Made by a program: the position numbers and the translations under genes. Below are positions 16,653 through 26,651 of a DNA stretch of 64,000 nucleotides, piece by piece (the first letter of the stretch is position 1; the number at the start of each line of letters is the position of its first letter). The notes beneath the pieces were generated by a model. The model was not told where the DNA came from, did no database searches, and worked only from the letters and a program-made list of their open reading frames with translations. Origin of the DNA: Methanolobus sp. ZRKC5 (GTDB taxonomy: Archaea > Halobacteriota > Methanosarcinia > Methanosarcinales > Methanosarcinaceae); the NCBI RefSeq assembly GCF_038446525.1, contig NZ_CP151792.1, positions 2,728,001 to 2,792,000 on the forward strand. Direction: 5' to 3'.

Positions 16653-18455
16653 TTATTCCATCCTCGTTCCTGTGAGAAGCTCATAGTATGTTTTGATGGG
16701 TTCTTCCCAGTTCATGTCTTTCGCAAGTAGATTTGCTTCCTGACAAAGGAGATTATATTTTACCTTATCATCTGTATATGTGTCAATGAAATAGTCCATG
16801 ACAAGGGCGTAATCCGCAATTGATTCGAGGTACGGAAGATTGATATTGTCCACAACGATCACTCCTCCCATTCCCATTACCAGTCTTTTTAAGGTCGTGA
16901 GTGCATCACTGAATCCGCATATTTTACTAACAATGCTTGGGGTTGCTTCTTTTCCCGCTTCAAGTCCTGTAAGCAGAAAAGGCTCATATTTTGAAGGGAA
17001 AACACCGGCAATACATCCTGCCATGAACTCATCAGGTCTCAGGTTCAGCCCACCGTCATTGTCGGATATCCACTGCGGGTACAATACTGCAGTAACATGC
17101 CGACTCCCATCAGGTATTTTAGAGCATTCCAGGCCTCTGGCCTTGATCATCTGCTGGAGACGAATTTCTTCTCCAACCAGTACTTCTTCAGGGAGGTTTA
17201 TGGGGAAGTTCTCAGGCGGATTTGTCTTTGGTCCATGGGCAGCAACAATGAAACAGACCACACGATAGTTCTCGTCAAGATGGCCGGCATCGATCTCAAC
17301 TTTAACCATCCTGTCCAGTATTACAAGGGAATCAAGCAGATCCGGATACCCTTTATTCTCGATCTCGATACGGGATATTGAAAAAATCGGTATTATCCTG
17401 TCAGCTGGTATCATCTTGCTGTCATATACATTGTATATCTTTTCAGAAAGGAATTCCTGTATTTTTTTCCTGCAGGCTGTCTTTTTATCCCAGTCTATCT
17501 CTTCGCTGTCGCTGTCTATTCCATTGCGGACAACTATTGAATCTATGCCATAGAAAAGTTTTATTTCCTTACGTGTCGAATCTCCGACTGCAGTTACAAC
17601 GTCGGAGTATGCTGATAGGGATTCGAGCTTTGTGAAATTGACTGGAACTCCGCTATCCCATGAGCTGTCATTCTCCCTTATTTTCTGAATTGAACGATGT
17701 CCCGATGACCTGCCTGGAAGTGTTGCATGGTATGTTGCGACAGTATTGACACTTATTCCAAGTTTCTTGAGGCGGGCAAGGGTATAGAAGACACCGAATT
17801 CGTGACAGTGGAGTGAAACATGGACAGCTGGCATGAGGGATGCTGCAAATTCAGATATTGCTTTGTCCTCATACTCTTCTGCGCTTTTTTCACGGAGTGT
17901 TACAAGTGTTTTTACAAATTCAGAAATTGCGTATGAAAGGTTTAGGTAATGGGTATACTCCATGCCGTTGTCCAGGTTCTCATATGCCATGGAATCCAGG
18001 TTAATAAAGTCATATGCTTCTGATTTGATGAAATTGGCAAGGCACATTTCCTGTCCTTTGTATTCTGTGCTGACCCTGCAAAAATCATTTGTCCTGAACA
18101 TAAGGTGAATTATTTTCACACCATTTACCTGTTCAGTTCCGGCAAAAACATCGATACCTTTCTTTTTTATCTCTTCAATGGTTTCGAAGATCTCACCTTC
18201 ATCTTCCATTTCTTCAAGACCGCTCATATCAGTGATTCGATTCAGTCCTTTGTTCCAGTCTGAACCGCTGTGACCATAATAAGGACCAGCAACAATTATA
18301 CTGGGTGCTGTTTTTTCATCGATGATACCTTTGCCTATCAGATTGGCAAGATTCTTTGCTTCGGCATCAATAACATTCCATATGCCCCCCATCTTATTGG
18401 ATTTTGGTCCAGCTTCTTCGCCAGCTATTATTATGCATTTGCTTTCCAGCATCAT
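16653..18455 (-). CDS. glycogen synthase-like glycosyltransferase (GT3-type)
   Basis: First gene of the operon, 600 residues, GT-B fold resembling eukaryotic/archaeal-type glycogen synthases. N-terminal: CIIIAGEEAGPKSNKMGGIW with the KMGG donor-binding loop, then VAGPYYGHS. Middle: HCHEFGVFYTLARLKKLG and VATYHATLPGRS. C-terminal: IPIFSISRIEIENKGYPDLLD, VTAVLYPQWISDNDGGLNLRPDEFMAGC and FPSKYEPFLLTGLEAGKEATPS, which carries the acidic active-site motif of this family. It elongates alpha-1,4-glucan from a nucleotide-glucose donor. GGGAGAAGGG lies before the start; two adjacent ATGs (18455 and 18452) make the exact start uncertain by one codon. Confidence 0.82.
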   Translation of the reverse strand: MMLESKCIIIAGEEAGPKSNKMGGIWNVIDAEAKNLANLIGKGIIDEKTAPSIIVAGPYYGHSGSDWNKGLNRITDMSGLEEMEDEGEIFETIEEIKKKGIDVFAGTEQVNGVKIIHLMFRTNDFCRVSTEYKGQEMCLANFIKSEAYDFINLDSMAYENLDNGMEYTHYLNLSYAISEFVKTLVTLREKSAEEYEDKAISEFAASLMPAVHVSLHCHEFGVFYTLARLKKLGISVNTVATYHATLPGRSSGHRSIQKIRENDSSWDSGVPVNFTKLESLSAYSDVVTAVGDSTRKEIKLFYGIDSIVVRNGIDSDSEEIDWDKKTACRKKIQEFLSEKIYNVYDSKMIPADRIIPIFSISRIEIENKGYPDLLDSLVILDRMVKVEIDAGHLDENYRVVCFIVAAHGPKTNPPENFPINLPEEVLVGEEIRLQQMIKARGLECSKIPDGSRHVTAVLYPQWISDNDGGLNLRPDEFMAGCIAGVFPSKYEPFLLTGLEAGKEATPSIVSKICGFSDALTTLKRLVMGMGGVIVVDNINLPYLESIADYALVMDYFIDTYTDDKVKYNLLCQEANLLAKDMNWEEPIKTYYELLTGTRME

Positions 18456-18496
18456 TCCCTTCTCCCTTAAATATCTCCATCTTAAATAGAGCCTCG

Positions 18497-18510
18497 ATTA
18501 TATATGAAAA
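18497..18510 (-). promoter_or_regulatory. probable TATA box of the glycogen operon
   Basis: On the minus strand TTTTCATATATAAT lies about 45-55 bases before the first start codon of the operon, a good match to an archaeal TATA box with a short leader. The 230-base gap up to the divergent gene at 18687 holds no other open frame I believe. Confidence 0.45.
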
Positions 18511-18686
18511 TATCTGAGAAGAGTTCCCGAATAAAATATTATGTGCCATTTGAAACTGAATTTCACAGGTCATAGAACATTGCACTTAACAATAAAGGCA
18601 AAACAGTATTTTTTTCAGAAAGGTTTTACTACTCTTATATTCATATCAAGACCTGAGGGTTAAAATAACACCTTAGCGGAATAATA

Positions 18687-19712
18687 ATGAATGACATAAT
18701 AATATGGTTTTTAATAGTTCTTTGCCTGATTCAATCTGGCATATTTTCCGGTCTGACAATAGGTCTGTTCGGTCTGAGTCGACTTCGTCTTGAGATAGAG
18801 ACAGAAGCTAAGAATGAGGATGCAAAAAAAGTACTGGAACTAAGGCGTAATTCTCACCTGCTGCTCTCTACTTTATTATGGGGTAATGTCGGCATCAATG
18901 TTCTTCTGACATTGCTGACGGATTCGGTAATGGCTGGCACCTCAGCTTTTATTTTATCTACAGTTCTCATCACAATTTTTGGTGAGATAGCTCCACAGGC
19001 TTATTTCACAAGAAATTCCTTAAGACTTGGGTCTACATTATCCCCACTTATCAAATTTTATGTACTGTTGTTGTACCCTGTTTCAAAGCCATCCTCTATG
19101 GTTCTGGATAAGTGGCTTGGAAAAGAAAAAATGGAGTTCTTCAAAGAGCGTTCACTCAGGATAATGCTCAGGAAACATATTATTTCAGAAAGTAGTGACA
19201 TCGATCGCCTTGAAGGGCTTGGAGCTTTGAATTTCTTATCCATAGATGATCTTAAAATCAAGCAGGAAGGTTCTGTAGTGGATCCTTCCAGTATAATTTC
19301 CCTGCCTACTTTTAATGGTCTTGTCATATTTCCATCATCTGATGGACCAGAGTTCGAAGAATTGCTGAAAAAAATCGCGTCGAGTTCAAAGAAATGGGTT
19401 ATAGTTTTGGATGAAACCGATAGGCCTGTGATGGCGATTGACTCCGGTTCTTTTCTGAGGGACGCGATATACAGAAAACCGGAGTTCAATCCGTACCGAT
19501 ACTGCCACCACCCTATAATTGTAAGTGATTCCAATGAACAAATTGGTGATGTACTCCATAAGTTAAAAGTATATCCGGAAGATTCAGAGGATGACGTTAT
19601 AGATAACGATCTGATACTTTACTGGAACAGGGAAGACCCTGAAAAGATGATCATAACAGGTTCAGATATACTAGGTCGCCTCCTCAGGGGGATAGTCGTA
19701 AGGGTTGAATGA
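18687..19712 (+). CDS. CNNM/DUF21-type membrane protein with degenerate CBS region
   Basis: Integral membrane protein of the CorC/HlyC (CNNM) transporter family, thought to handle Mg2+ or related ions. The first ~150 residues form the DUF21 transmembrane domain: SGIFSGLTIGLFGLSRLRLEIE, NSHLLLSTLLWGNVGINVLL and the family hallmark FGEIAPQAYFTRNSL. The rest (about 200-335) looks like a weak CBS pair (WVIVLDETDRPVMAI, PIIVSDSNEQIGDVL). At 341 aa it is shorter than bacterial CorC-like proteins and lacks their C-terminal domain. It is divergent from the glycogen operon. Confidence 0.8.
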   Translation: MNDIIIWFLIVLCLIQSGIFSGLTIGLFGLSRLRLEIETEAKNEDAKKVLELRRNSHLLLSTLLWGNVGINVLLTLLTDSVMAGTSAFILSTVLITIFGEIAPQAYFTRNSLRLGSTLSPLIKFYVLLLYPVSKPSSMVLDKWLGKEKMEFFKERSLRIMLRKHIISESSDIDRLEGLGALNFLSIDDLKIKQEGSVVDPSSIISLPTFNGLVIFPSSDGPEFEELLKKIASSSKKWVIVLDETDRPVMAIDSGSFLRDAIYRKPEFNPYRYCHHPIIVSDSNEQIGDVLHKLKVYPEDSEDDVIDNDLILYWNREDPEKMIITGSDILGRLLRGIVVRVE

Positions 19713-19800
19713 GGAAGTCTACCAAAAAAAAGAAAACGCAAAGAAATGTTGCAATTGTGGAGATGACCTTGATGAAATTGTTAGGTTCCTTCCTAAATAA
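19705..19800 (+). other. possible 31-aa zinc-knuckle peptide overlapping the DUF21 gene end
   Basis: In the +1 frame relative to the DUF21 gene, a TTG at 19705 opens a frame that reads NEEVYQKKENAKKCCNCGDD, then LDEIVRFLPK, and stops at TAA 19798-19800. The CxxC pair and the protein-like composition suggest either a tiny zinc-binding peptide or the tail of an old gene. No ribosome binding site can be defended. Weak. Confidence 0.2.
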
Positions 19801-19925
19801 AGTGTTTACAGAAGATGCTTATTGAGTCAGAGCTACCAGTTTATTATCCACACTCTATTAGATTTATGAATCAATTGGATAAAATCATTGTTATTGTTAG
19901 ACTTTCACAGAGCTAAAAACAGATA

Positions 19926-20540
19926 TCACTGAAATGATGTATAAATATTCCAGATTCCAAGGGCGATGAAATTCACAGCCATTGCTGCCAGTAAAAGTCC
20001 CATCAGCCTGGTGAAAACCAGCATTCCGGTATATCCGAGGAATTTATAAACTCTTCTGGAAAAACGGAACAATACTAATGTAATTGCAAAGGTTAGCAAT
20101 ATTGCAATCGTAACTGCAATGTTTTGCAATAATGAAGCTGCACTTCCCATGAGGACAATAACGGTTGTGATAGTGCCCGGGCCTGTTAAAAGTGGAAGGG
20201 CGATAGGGAATATCCATATATCACTGCGGTCCATCGATTTGTCAATTTCTGTATCTGTTATGCTTTCACGGGAAACCTTTGCAAGTATCATATCAAAAGC
20301 CACAGTGAAAAGTAGTATTCCACCAGCTACTCTTAGTGCGTCAATACTTATTCCGAAGAAATCCAGTATCATTTCTCCGGATATTGCAAAAAATAAAGCA
20401 ATTGCACATGCAAGAATTACGGATTTTGTGCCAAGTGCATTCTTTTCTTCCAGTGTCATATCAGTTGTCAGTGAAACGAATGTGATAACTACACCAACCG
20501 GACTGACTACTGCAAAAAGGGAACTGAATGCGTATATCAA
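19926..20540 (-). CDS. MarC family membrane protein (UPF0056)
   Basis: A 204-residue polytopic inner-membrane protein with six hydrophobic helices, matching the MarC/UPF0056 family: FAVVSPVGVVITFVSLT near the N-terminus, GGILLFTVAFDMI, then the family motif FPIALPLLTGPGTITTVIVL. The function is not established; the family was once linked to antibiotic resistance and that link was later withdrawn. Length is normal. It stands alone on the minus strand. Confidence 0.85.
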   Translation of the reverse strand: MIYAFSSLFAVVSPVGVVITFVSLTTDMTLEEKNALGTKSVILACAIALFFAISGEMILDFFGISIDALRVAGGILLFTVAFDMILAKVSRESITDTEIDKSMDRSDIWIFPIALPLLTGPGTITTVIVLMGSAASLLQNIAVTIAILLTFAITLVLFRFSRRVYKFLGYTGMLVFTRLMGLLLAAMAVNFIALGIWNIYTSFQ

Positions 20541-21070
20541 AAATGCGATGTTATCCGTCTTTGTTCCTCCTTCTTGCTCAATCCTCGTATGCTCTTTTCT
20601 GTAGATACATAAGATTTGTGGTTATTGGTATCATATAATAAGTTTGAAGGGTGTGCGCGAGTTTGTTTGTGTTATGAATTGTTTGCAGAAATTCTAATAT
20701 GTTTACTTTTATTTATATACTGGTTTACAATCCTTTTATCTATTTTGTTGCACAATTCCAAATAATGCCTACAGTATTTATATTTTCACGATACTTATAA
20801 ATACTACTAATCATAAAACGATAATTTGTCAGAGTAATATTACTCTGAAGCATTCGCGGATGTGGGTCAATTCGAATATCCATCAACTACCTCCTTCAAA
20901 CTCCACCACGTCCCACTTCCAGAGTTACCCTGGCTTTGCCAGGGTCACTTCCCTTTGGTAAAAATATTTTTAACTTTGCTTCTAATTCAGTTTGCAGCAT
21001 GTATGCTATTGAACAACACTTATTTAAGCTGTAAAAAGGTCAATATTTATTCTGACAGGACAATTGATGT
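20541..21070. other. 530-base intergenic region with a GC-rich structured island
   Basis: Most of this gap is AT-rich. From about 20829 to 20945 it becomes clearly GC-richer and holds two perfect hairpins: a 20-base palindrome, TCAGAGTAATATTACTCTGA at 20829-20848, and ACCCTGGC/GCCAGGGT at 20927-20945 with a three-base loop. On the minus strand GGAGGT stands five bases before an ATG at 20883, opening a 47-codon frame to 20740, but its composition past codon ~12 is poor. It may be a small RNA with hairpins at both ends or an operator region. No family is recognised. Confidence 0.4.
20829..20848. repeat. perfect 20-bp palindrome
   Basis: TCAGAGTAATATTACTCTGA is its own reverse complement over all 20 bases. 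It could be a dimeric repressor site or a hairpin. It lies about 290 bases before the marC start and 220 bases beyond the kinase pseudogene's stop, so it is not obviously tied to either promoter. Confidence 0.6.
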
Positions 21071-24000
21071 CTATTCCTGCTTTTTATTGTCTATTGGTAA
21101 TTCAAATGTGAAATTACTTCCTTTTCCTAATTCACTCTGAACCCATATTTTTCCACCATGTAATTCAATCAGTTCCTTGACTAATGCAAGTCCAAGTCCG
21201 GTTCCTTGATAACTTCTCGAAGTAGATGAATCTATCTGGCTAAAAGGTTTGAACAGTTTTTTCAGATCATCTGGGGAAATTCCGAGTCCGTTATCGATAA
21301 TAGAAATCAGCAGTTTAGAATCTTTAACATTTGCGAGTATGGATATATGACCTTCATCACTGGTGAACTTTATTGCATTTCCTAGCAGGTTATACATTAT
21401 CTGTTTAAACTTTGACCTGTCTGCCCGTACATTCGGGACATTTTCGCATATATCCACACTAACTTTAATCTTCTTCTTGAATGTAAGAGATTGCGTTATA
21501 ATAATAATTTCATTCATTGCGGTTGGTACATCGATCATCTCAAAATGTAGCTCCATTTTTCCTGCTTCTACTTTTGAAATGTCAAGGATATCATTTATAA
21601 GATTTAGCAAATGATGTCCGCTGTCGGAAATATGTTGCATATATTGTTCCTGCTTTGGAATCAGCTCTCCTGCAATACCATTGATCATAACATCTGAGAA
21701 GCCAATAATGGAGTTCAATGGTGTGCGTATTTCATGACTCATGTTTGCAAGGAATTCGCTCTTTGCACGACTTGCTGTCTCTGCTTCTATTTTTGCATTG
21801 ATGGCATCGGCTTCTGTTAGTACTCTGTCTGTTATGTCCCTTCCTACTGTCTGGATTGTATCTTGTTGCGTTTTGAGTAATGAAGCACTAACATCTACAT
21901 ATATCAAACTTCCATCTGAGCGAAGCATTTTGTTTTCCCTACGGCAGTAACCTTCTGTTTTGATTTTCCGAAATCTTGATTTAATGTCTTCTCTGTCTTC
22001 TGGGAATGTCAGGTCCATCATCGATCTTTGTTTTAATTCTTCCTCATTATAACCGAACATTTCACAGGCTCTGTCATTAGCTTCCAGTATTTTTCCGTTA
22101 AGGTCGTGAATCATTATGGCATCGTTAGATTTTTCAAAAAGGCTCCTGTATTTTGTCTCACTTCTAATTATTTTCTCTTCTATTTTTTTCTGCTCACTGA
22201 TATCCTTTACAATAGCCAGCCCCAAATCAGAATATCCTTCAAGAACCTTGGCATTGACCTCTGCATCAAAGGTTTCACCGTTTGCTTTTATGTACAATGG
22301 GTACATATGCACAAAGCCCTGATCTCTGAATTGCTGCATTCCTAAACTTGCTGATTCAATCTGTTCTGGAGCCAAAAGCTCTACAACATTCATGTTCTGA
22401 AGATTTTCCCGTGTGTATCCAAACATTTCACAGGCTTTCTTATTTATGTCTACTATTTGTCCATCAAGTTTATTCAGGAATATGGCATCGTTTGACTGTT
22501 CAAAAAGAGCATGGTATTTTATCTCATTGCGTTCCAGTTCTATTTCGGCTTCTTTAAGTTCTGTTATGTCTTGCAATGTACCAATCAATTTCTCAACTTT
22601 ACCATCTTCTATTACCGGACGGCCAATTGCCCTGACTCATTTATGGTTACCTTTTACTGAGATAAACTCCAGTTCATAATCATATGGTTCGCATTTTTCA
22701 ACAGCATCATTTACTGCTTTTTCAAGGATCTCTCTTGAACCCTGAGGGAAATGACCCAATCCTCCCTGAAGATTATAAACTTTATCTGTTTCATGGATCC
22801 TTGCAACTTCAGGTGTCAATGTAGTCGTACCTGATGCTACATTTAACTCCCAGCCTCCGATTTTTACAATTCTACCGACTTCATTCAGAAGAGCTTCACT
22901 TTCACGCAGCTTATTTTCAGCCATTTTGCGCTCTGTGATATCTCTGACAACGGCCTGCGCAAGATCCGGATAACCTTCAAGGATCTTGGCATTGACCTCT
23001 ACATCAATGACATATCCACCGCCTGTGATATATTTTGTATTACCTTGTATCTGATCTTCCTTTCTTAAACGTTCAACAACATCTAACCCTTTCACAATAA
23101 GTTCCGGGGTAAGGAGGTCGATAACATTCATTTTCAGGAGTTCCTCTCTTGGATAGCTGAGCATCTCACAGGCTTTATCATTTACTTCAACTATTTGTCC
23201 ATCAAGTCTATTCAGAAATATTGCATCGTTTGATTGTTCTATAAGGAACCTGTATTTTTTTTCGCTTCGGCTTATCTCTTCTTCCGCCATTTTGCGTTCT
23301 GTAATATTCACCGAGGTTCCATAAGTCAGAAAAGTGCCATCATCCTGCAGATAGGAGTTACCTGTGGAATTCATCCAGATTATCTTTCCATCACCAGTTA
23401 ACATCCTGTAATCCTCATTCAAAGAAGTGCCCGGGTTTTTAAATGTCAATTCAAGTTTATCCATCACTCTTTGGAGATCTTCCGGGTGGATATGATCAAA
23501 ATACTTATCCCAATCAGTAGCTATAGTGCCATCCGGTAGTCCCAGTATTCTGTCCACCGGTTCTGCAATATAGGTTTTCAGGGTGTTTCCTTCTTTATCA
23601 AAGACAACTTTCCATATTATTGAATCTATGGAATGGATGATTTCCTCATATTCTTCTTCTTTTTTAAGAAGCATTCCTTCTGTATTTTGACGGTCTAGGA
23701 TATTTGCTATCATATCCCCGACAATTTTCAGGACATATAGAGCATTGTCATTCCAATCCATTCTCTTATTTTTAGAATATACTCCAATAAAATTTTTAAA
23801 AGCACCATAACGCGAAAGAGGTATCATTGCAATGGACTTTATTTCAAGATCTTGTAGTATCTCTCGTATATGTGTATTTTTTTCAGGTATTTTATCAGTG
23901 TCCAAGATACTTATTATCTGTAAATTACTTAATTGTTTAAACACAATCTTTTCAGTATCCCATTTCTCATTGAGTGGTATTTTGGATACTACTCCGTCAA

Positions 24001-24618
24001 TGCACCATTCATGTGTTTTAACAATGTAACTTGTATTTTCATCAACACTGAACACAGCTACACAGTCCGCACCAACAAAATATGTCAGGTCCTTAAGGGC
24101 CTTGTTGATATCATCATCAATTTCCTTGAAGTTGCTGTTGATAAAGCGACTTGAGATTTTTGATATCAGGTTGTCTTTGCGTTTATTTTGCTCAAACTCG
24201 AGGGTTGCTTTTCTTCTATTTGTAAGATCTTCAACAATAGCATAGCATCCACAAATACGTCCATATTCACTCTTTTTTGAAAATGCCTTGAAACTCAGGA
24301 AAAGCTCTTTTCCCCACTTTGATCTGTAAGGTGTTTCTATCGAGGAGTTTTTACCAGTTCTAAGTGTTTCTCCAATAACTGAGGAAATTCCAGATTCCAA
24401 AAGAGGCGGGAAAGTAAGTATATTGATTTTTTTTGTGGCATCAGCGGAAGGTGACCCCAATATCTTCAAAAGAAAATCATTTACTGCAGTGATGTTTCCT
24501 TCCCTGTCACATGAAAGCATGCCAAGGGGTAATTCATCGACGAGGTTCTCAAAACCATCGTTGTTTTTTTTGACATATTGGATGAACCATGCCCGGAAAT
24601 AGGATCATTATTTGCCAT
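21071..24618 (-). pseudogene. multi-PAS/GAF sensor histidine kinase broken by an in-frame TGA and a frameshift
   Basis: Encodes a soluble hybrid of PAS, GAF, PAS, PAS, PAS, PAS and PAS domains, then HisKA ([20 protein letters not shown]) and HATPase ([42 protein letters not shown]). The intact gene would be about 1,180 aa. Two lesions are visible. At 22637-22639 the frame has TGA where the PAC motif of this PAS family needs Trp: FISVKGNHK, stop, [12 protein letters not shown] continues without any shift, so TGG has become TGA. At the 5' end the ATG at 24618 (MANNDPISGHGSSNMSKK) is out of frame with the rest; a nine-base instead of an eight-base A run (T run 24564-24571 on the plus strand) would join it to NNDGFENLVDELPLGML. 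Two PAS units are near repeats ([16 protein letters not shown]). Without repair no full-length kinase can be made. There is no receiver domain nearby. Confidence 0.85.
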
Positions 24619-24860
24619 TTTTATTGAGAAGACCTATTCATGATCTGGTATTGCTATATAGTACTGACCAAGTGTTTGTATATTAGCTTATTTATTATTT
24701 ATTGTCCAGTGTTGTACTTCAAGCACTAACTGTATAACAATTAGCCACACAAGAGTCAAGTTCTTATCTTAAAATGCCTTAATTATTAGTGGAGTATGGG
24801 ATGTTCACTATTTTTTAGTCCGTTCCTGTAGTTCACACTTCATTAGAATGGTGATTTAAA

Positions 24861-25712
24861 ATGGATGAGAAAAAGGATACTAAAAAGTATCTTGAAGATC
24901 AGTTCAAGGATATGAAAGGATACATTTCCAGGAACATAAAGGATCTGGAACTGGAAAAGGAATTTGATAAGCAAGTGAAGGACATCAATGAATACCTTGA
25001 CAGCAGTATGAAGAAAATAAAGTCCGGAATGAGTGATACATCCTCATCTGAACCTGTATATATGCCTTTGATAGGTGACAGTGCACCATCATTTACTGCT
25101 GAGACAACAGCTGGTGCGATAAGTTTTCCAAGGGACTACAAAGGTAAGTGGGTAATTTTTTTTAGCCATCCTGCTGATTTCACGCCAGTATGCACTACGG
25201 AGTTCATGACCTTTGCAGGTATGCAGGATGATTTCAAGACGCTAAATGCTGAACTGCTGGGGCTTTCCATTGACAGTATCTATGCTCATATTGCATGGCT
25301 TCGGACCATCAAGGAAAAAATAGAATATAAGGGCATGAAAGAAGTGGAAATTACTTTCCCGGTTATTGCTGATCTTAAGATGGATATTGCAAAGAAGTTT
25401 GGCATGGTGCAGCCAAATGCTTCAGATACACAGGCTGTAAGGGCCGTGTTTATGATCGATCCAAAAGCAAAGATAAGGGCAATTTTGTATTACCCGCTGT
25501 CTAACGGACGTAATATGGATGAGGTCAGGAGATTATTACTTGCAATGCAAAAATCGGATGCTGAAAATGTTGCAACCCCTGCCAACTGGCAACCGGGGGA
25601 TGATGTGATTATTCCACCACCGGGTTCATGTGGGACTGCTAAGGAAAGAGTGGAATCGAAAGATGAGGATACATACTGTCTTGACTGGTTCATGTGCTTC
25701 AAGAAACAATGA
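24861..25712 (+). CDS. peroxiredoxin (Prx6/AhpC-like) with N-terminal helical extension
   Basis: Reduces peroxides with a cysteine thiol. The core (about residues 70-260) shows GDSAPSFTAETTAG, the active-site motif FFSHPADFTPVCTTEF and the Prx6-type RAVFMIDPKAKIRAILYYP. A C-terminal part carries further cysteines (GSCGTAKERV, YCLDWFMCFKK) that could resolve the disulfide. Unusual is a ~65-residue N-terminal charged helical extension (KKDTKKYLEDQFKDMKGYI) not found in ordinary family members, which makes it 283 aa instead of about 215. GGTGAT precedes the ATG. It is divergent from the kinase pseudogene. Confidence 0.88.
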   Translation: MDEKKDTKKYLEDQFKDMKGYISRNIKDLELEKEFDKQVKDINEYLDSSMKKIKSGMSDTSSSEPVYMPLIGDSAPSFTAETTAGAISFPRDYKGKWVIFFSHPADFTPVCTTEFMTFAGMQDDFKTLNAELLGLSIDSIYAHIAWLRTIKEKIEYKGMKEVEITFPVIADLKMDIAKKFGMVQPNASDTQAVRAVFMIDPKAKIRAILYYPLSNGRNMDEVRRLLLAMQKSDAENVATPANWQPGDDVIIPPPGSCGTAKERVESKDEDTYCLDWFMCFKKQ

Positions 25713-25748
25713 TATGAGGGGATTATTCCGGTCATTTCTTTTTTCTTT

Positions 25749-26585
25749 CTAATATTCGAGTCGGAGACCAGAACCTACTTCTTTTAGTTTACAGACTTTA
25801 GACAAAGCGATTTTTGACATAAGGTCTGTGCAATGGCATGCATGAACTTTCCGGGCATTGAGTTTGCTGAAATAATCGACTGTTCTGTTGATCTTTGTTT
25901 CTGGTGGTTGAAGCAAATGAAAACCCCCTATAACATCGACAACTCTATTTTCACTGCAAACACTTTTAGCATACTCGATTATATTGCAAATTCCTGAATG
26001 TGAACAACCGGTGATAATGACAAGACCATTTTCAGTCTTAATAGCAATGGCAGTATCATCAGAAAGTCTGTCTTCTTCTTCTTTTCCATCGATTATGACC
26101 TTGCTTTCCAGTGGGTCGAGTTCAAAATCAAAGATTCGGGGAATCTCTCCGAGAAATACGATATTTTCAGTCAGCCACAAAGGCACACGGCTTAGTTTTA
26201 GCTTGAATACCCTTGAGAGCTTTTCTGCACCAATGATACTTCCTATCTCTTTTAGACTTGCATAGGTTTTGCTATTGAATACCAATGGATGGGCAACAAC
26301 AGTGGGTTCTGAATGCACAAGCCCTTCTATTTTTGCTTCAGTAAATATCCTTACCATGGAATCAAGTCCCCATGTGTGATCCAGATGACCGTGGGACAAA
26401 ACTATATGGTCCAGGTGAAGAAGGTCGATTTTCATTCTGTGTGCATTCTGGAGAAAGGCATCAGAGTATCCTACATCGAAAAGTATTCTTGTTCCGTTGT
26501 CTTCTATAAAGTAGGAAACACCTGGTTCACCTAAAAAATAGCGGTCAATGATTGTATTATTATCCAGAAGAACGGTGAGATTCAT
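25749..26585 (-). CDS. metallo-beta-lactamase-fold hydrolase
   Basis: A 278-residue MBL-fold enzyme. Metal-binding motifs are LSHGHLDHTWG (HxHxDH) and ITGCSHSGICNIIEYAK, then a late His in CHCTDLMSK. This layout matches the archaeal subgroup annotated as 7,8-dihydropterin-6-methyl-4-(beta-D-ribofuranosyl)aminobenzene-5'-phosphate synthase, linked to methanopterin synthesis, but members of the subgroup are often over-annotated, so I give only the fold. It converges with the peroxiredoxin gene with 36 bases between. Confidence 0.8.
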   Translation of the reverse strand: MNLTVLLDNNTIIDRYFLGEPGVSYFIEDNGTRILFDVGYSDAFLQNAHRMKIDLLHLDHIVLSHGHLDHTWGLDSMVRIFTEAKIEGLVHSEPTVVAHPLVFNSKTYASLKEIGSIIGAEKLSRVFKLKLSRVPLWLTENIVFLGEIPRIFDFELDPLESKVIIDGKEEEDRLSDDTAIAIKTENGLVIITGCSHSGICNIIEYAKSVCSENRVVDVIGGFHLLQPPETKINRTVDYFSKLNARKVHACHCTDLMSKIALSKVCKLKEVGSGLRLEY

Positions 26586-26651
26586 AAATTAAAATTATCA
26601 TTCAATGTTTAAAAGAGCTACATTGCATAGAAATAACAGGTGACTATGTTG

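Noticed and set aside
22637-22639. TGA as selenocysteine codon in the kinase
   Set aside because: The position corresponds to Trp in the PAS/PAC motif, not to Cys, and no selenocysteine element is visible; nonsense mutation or error is simpler.
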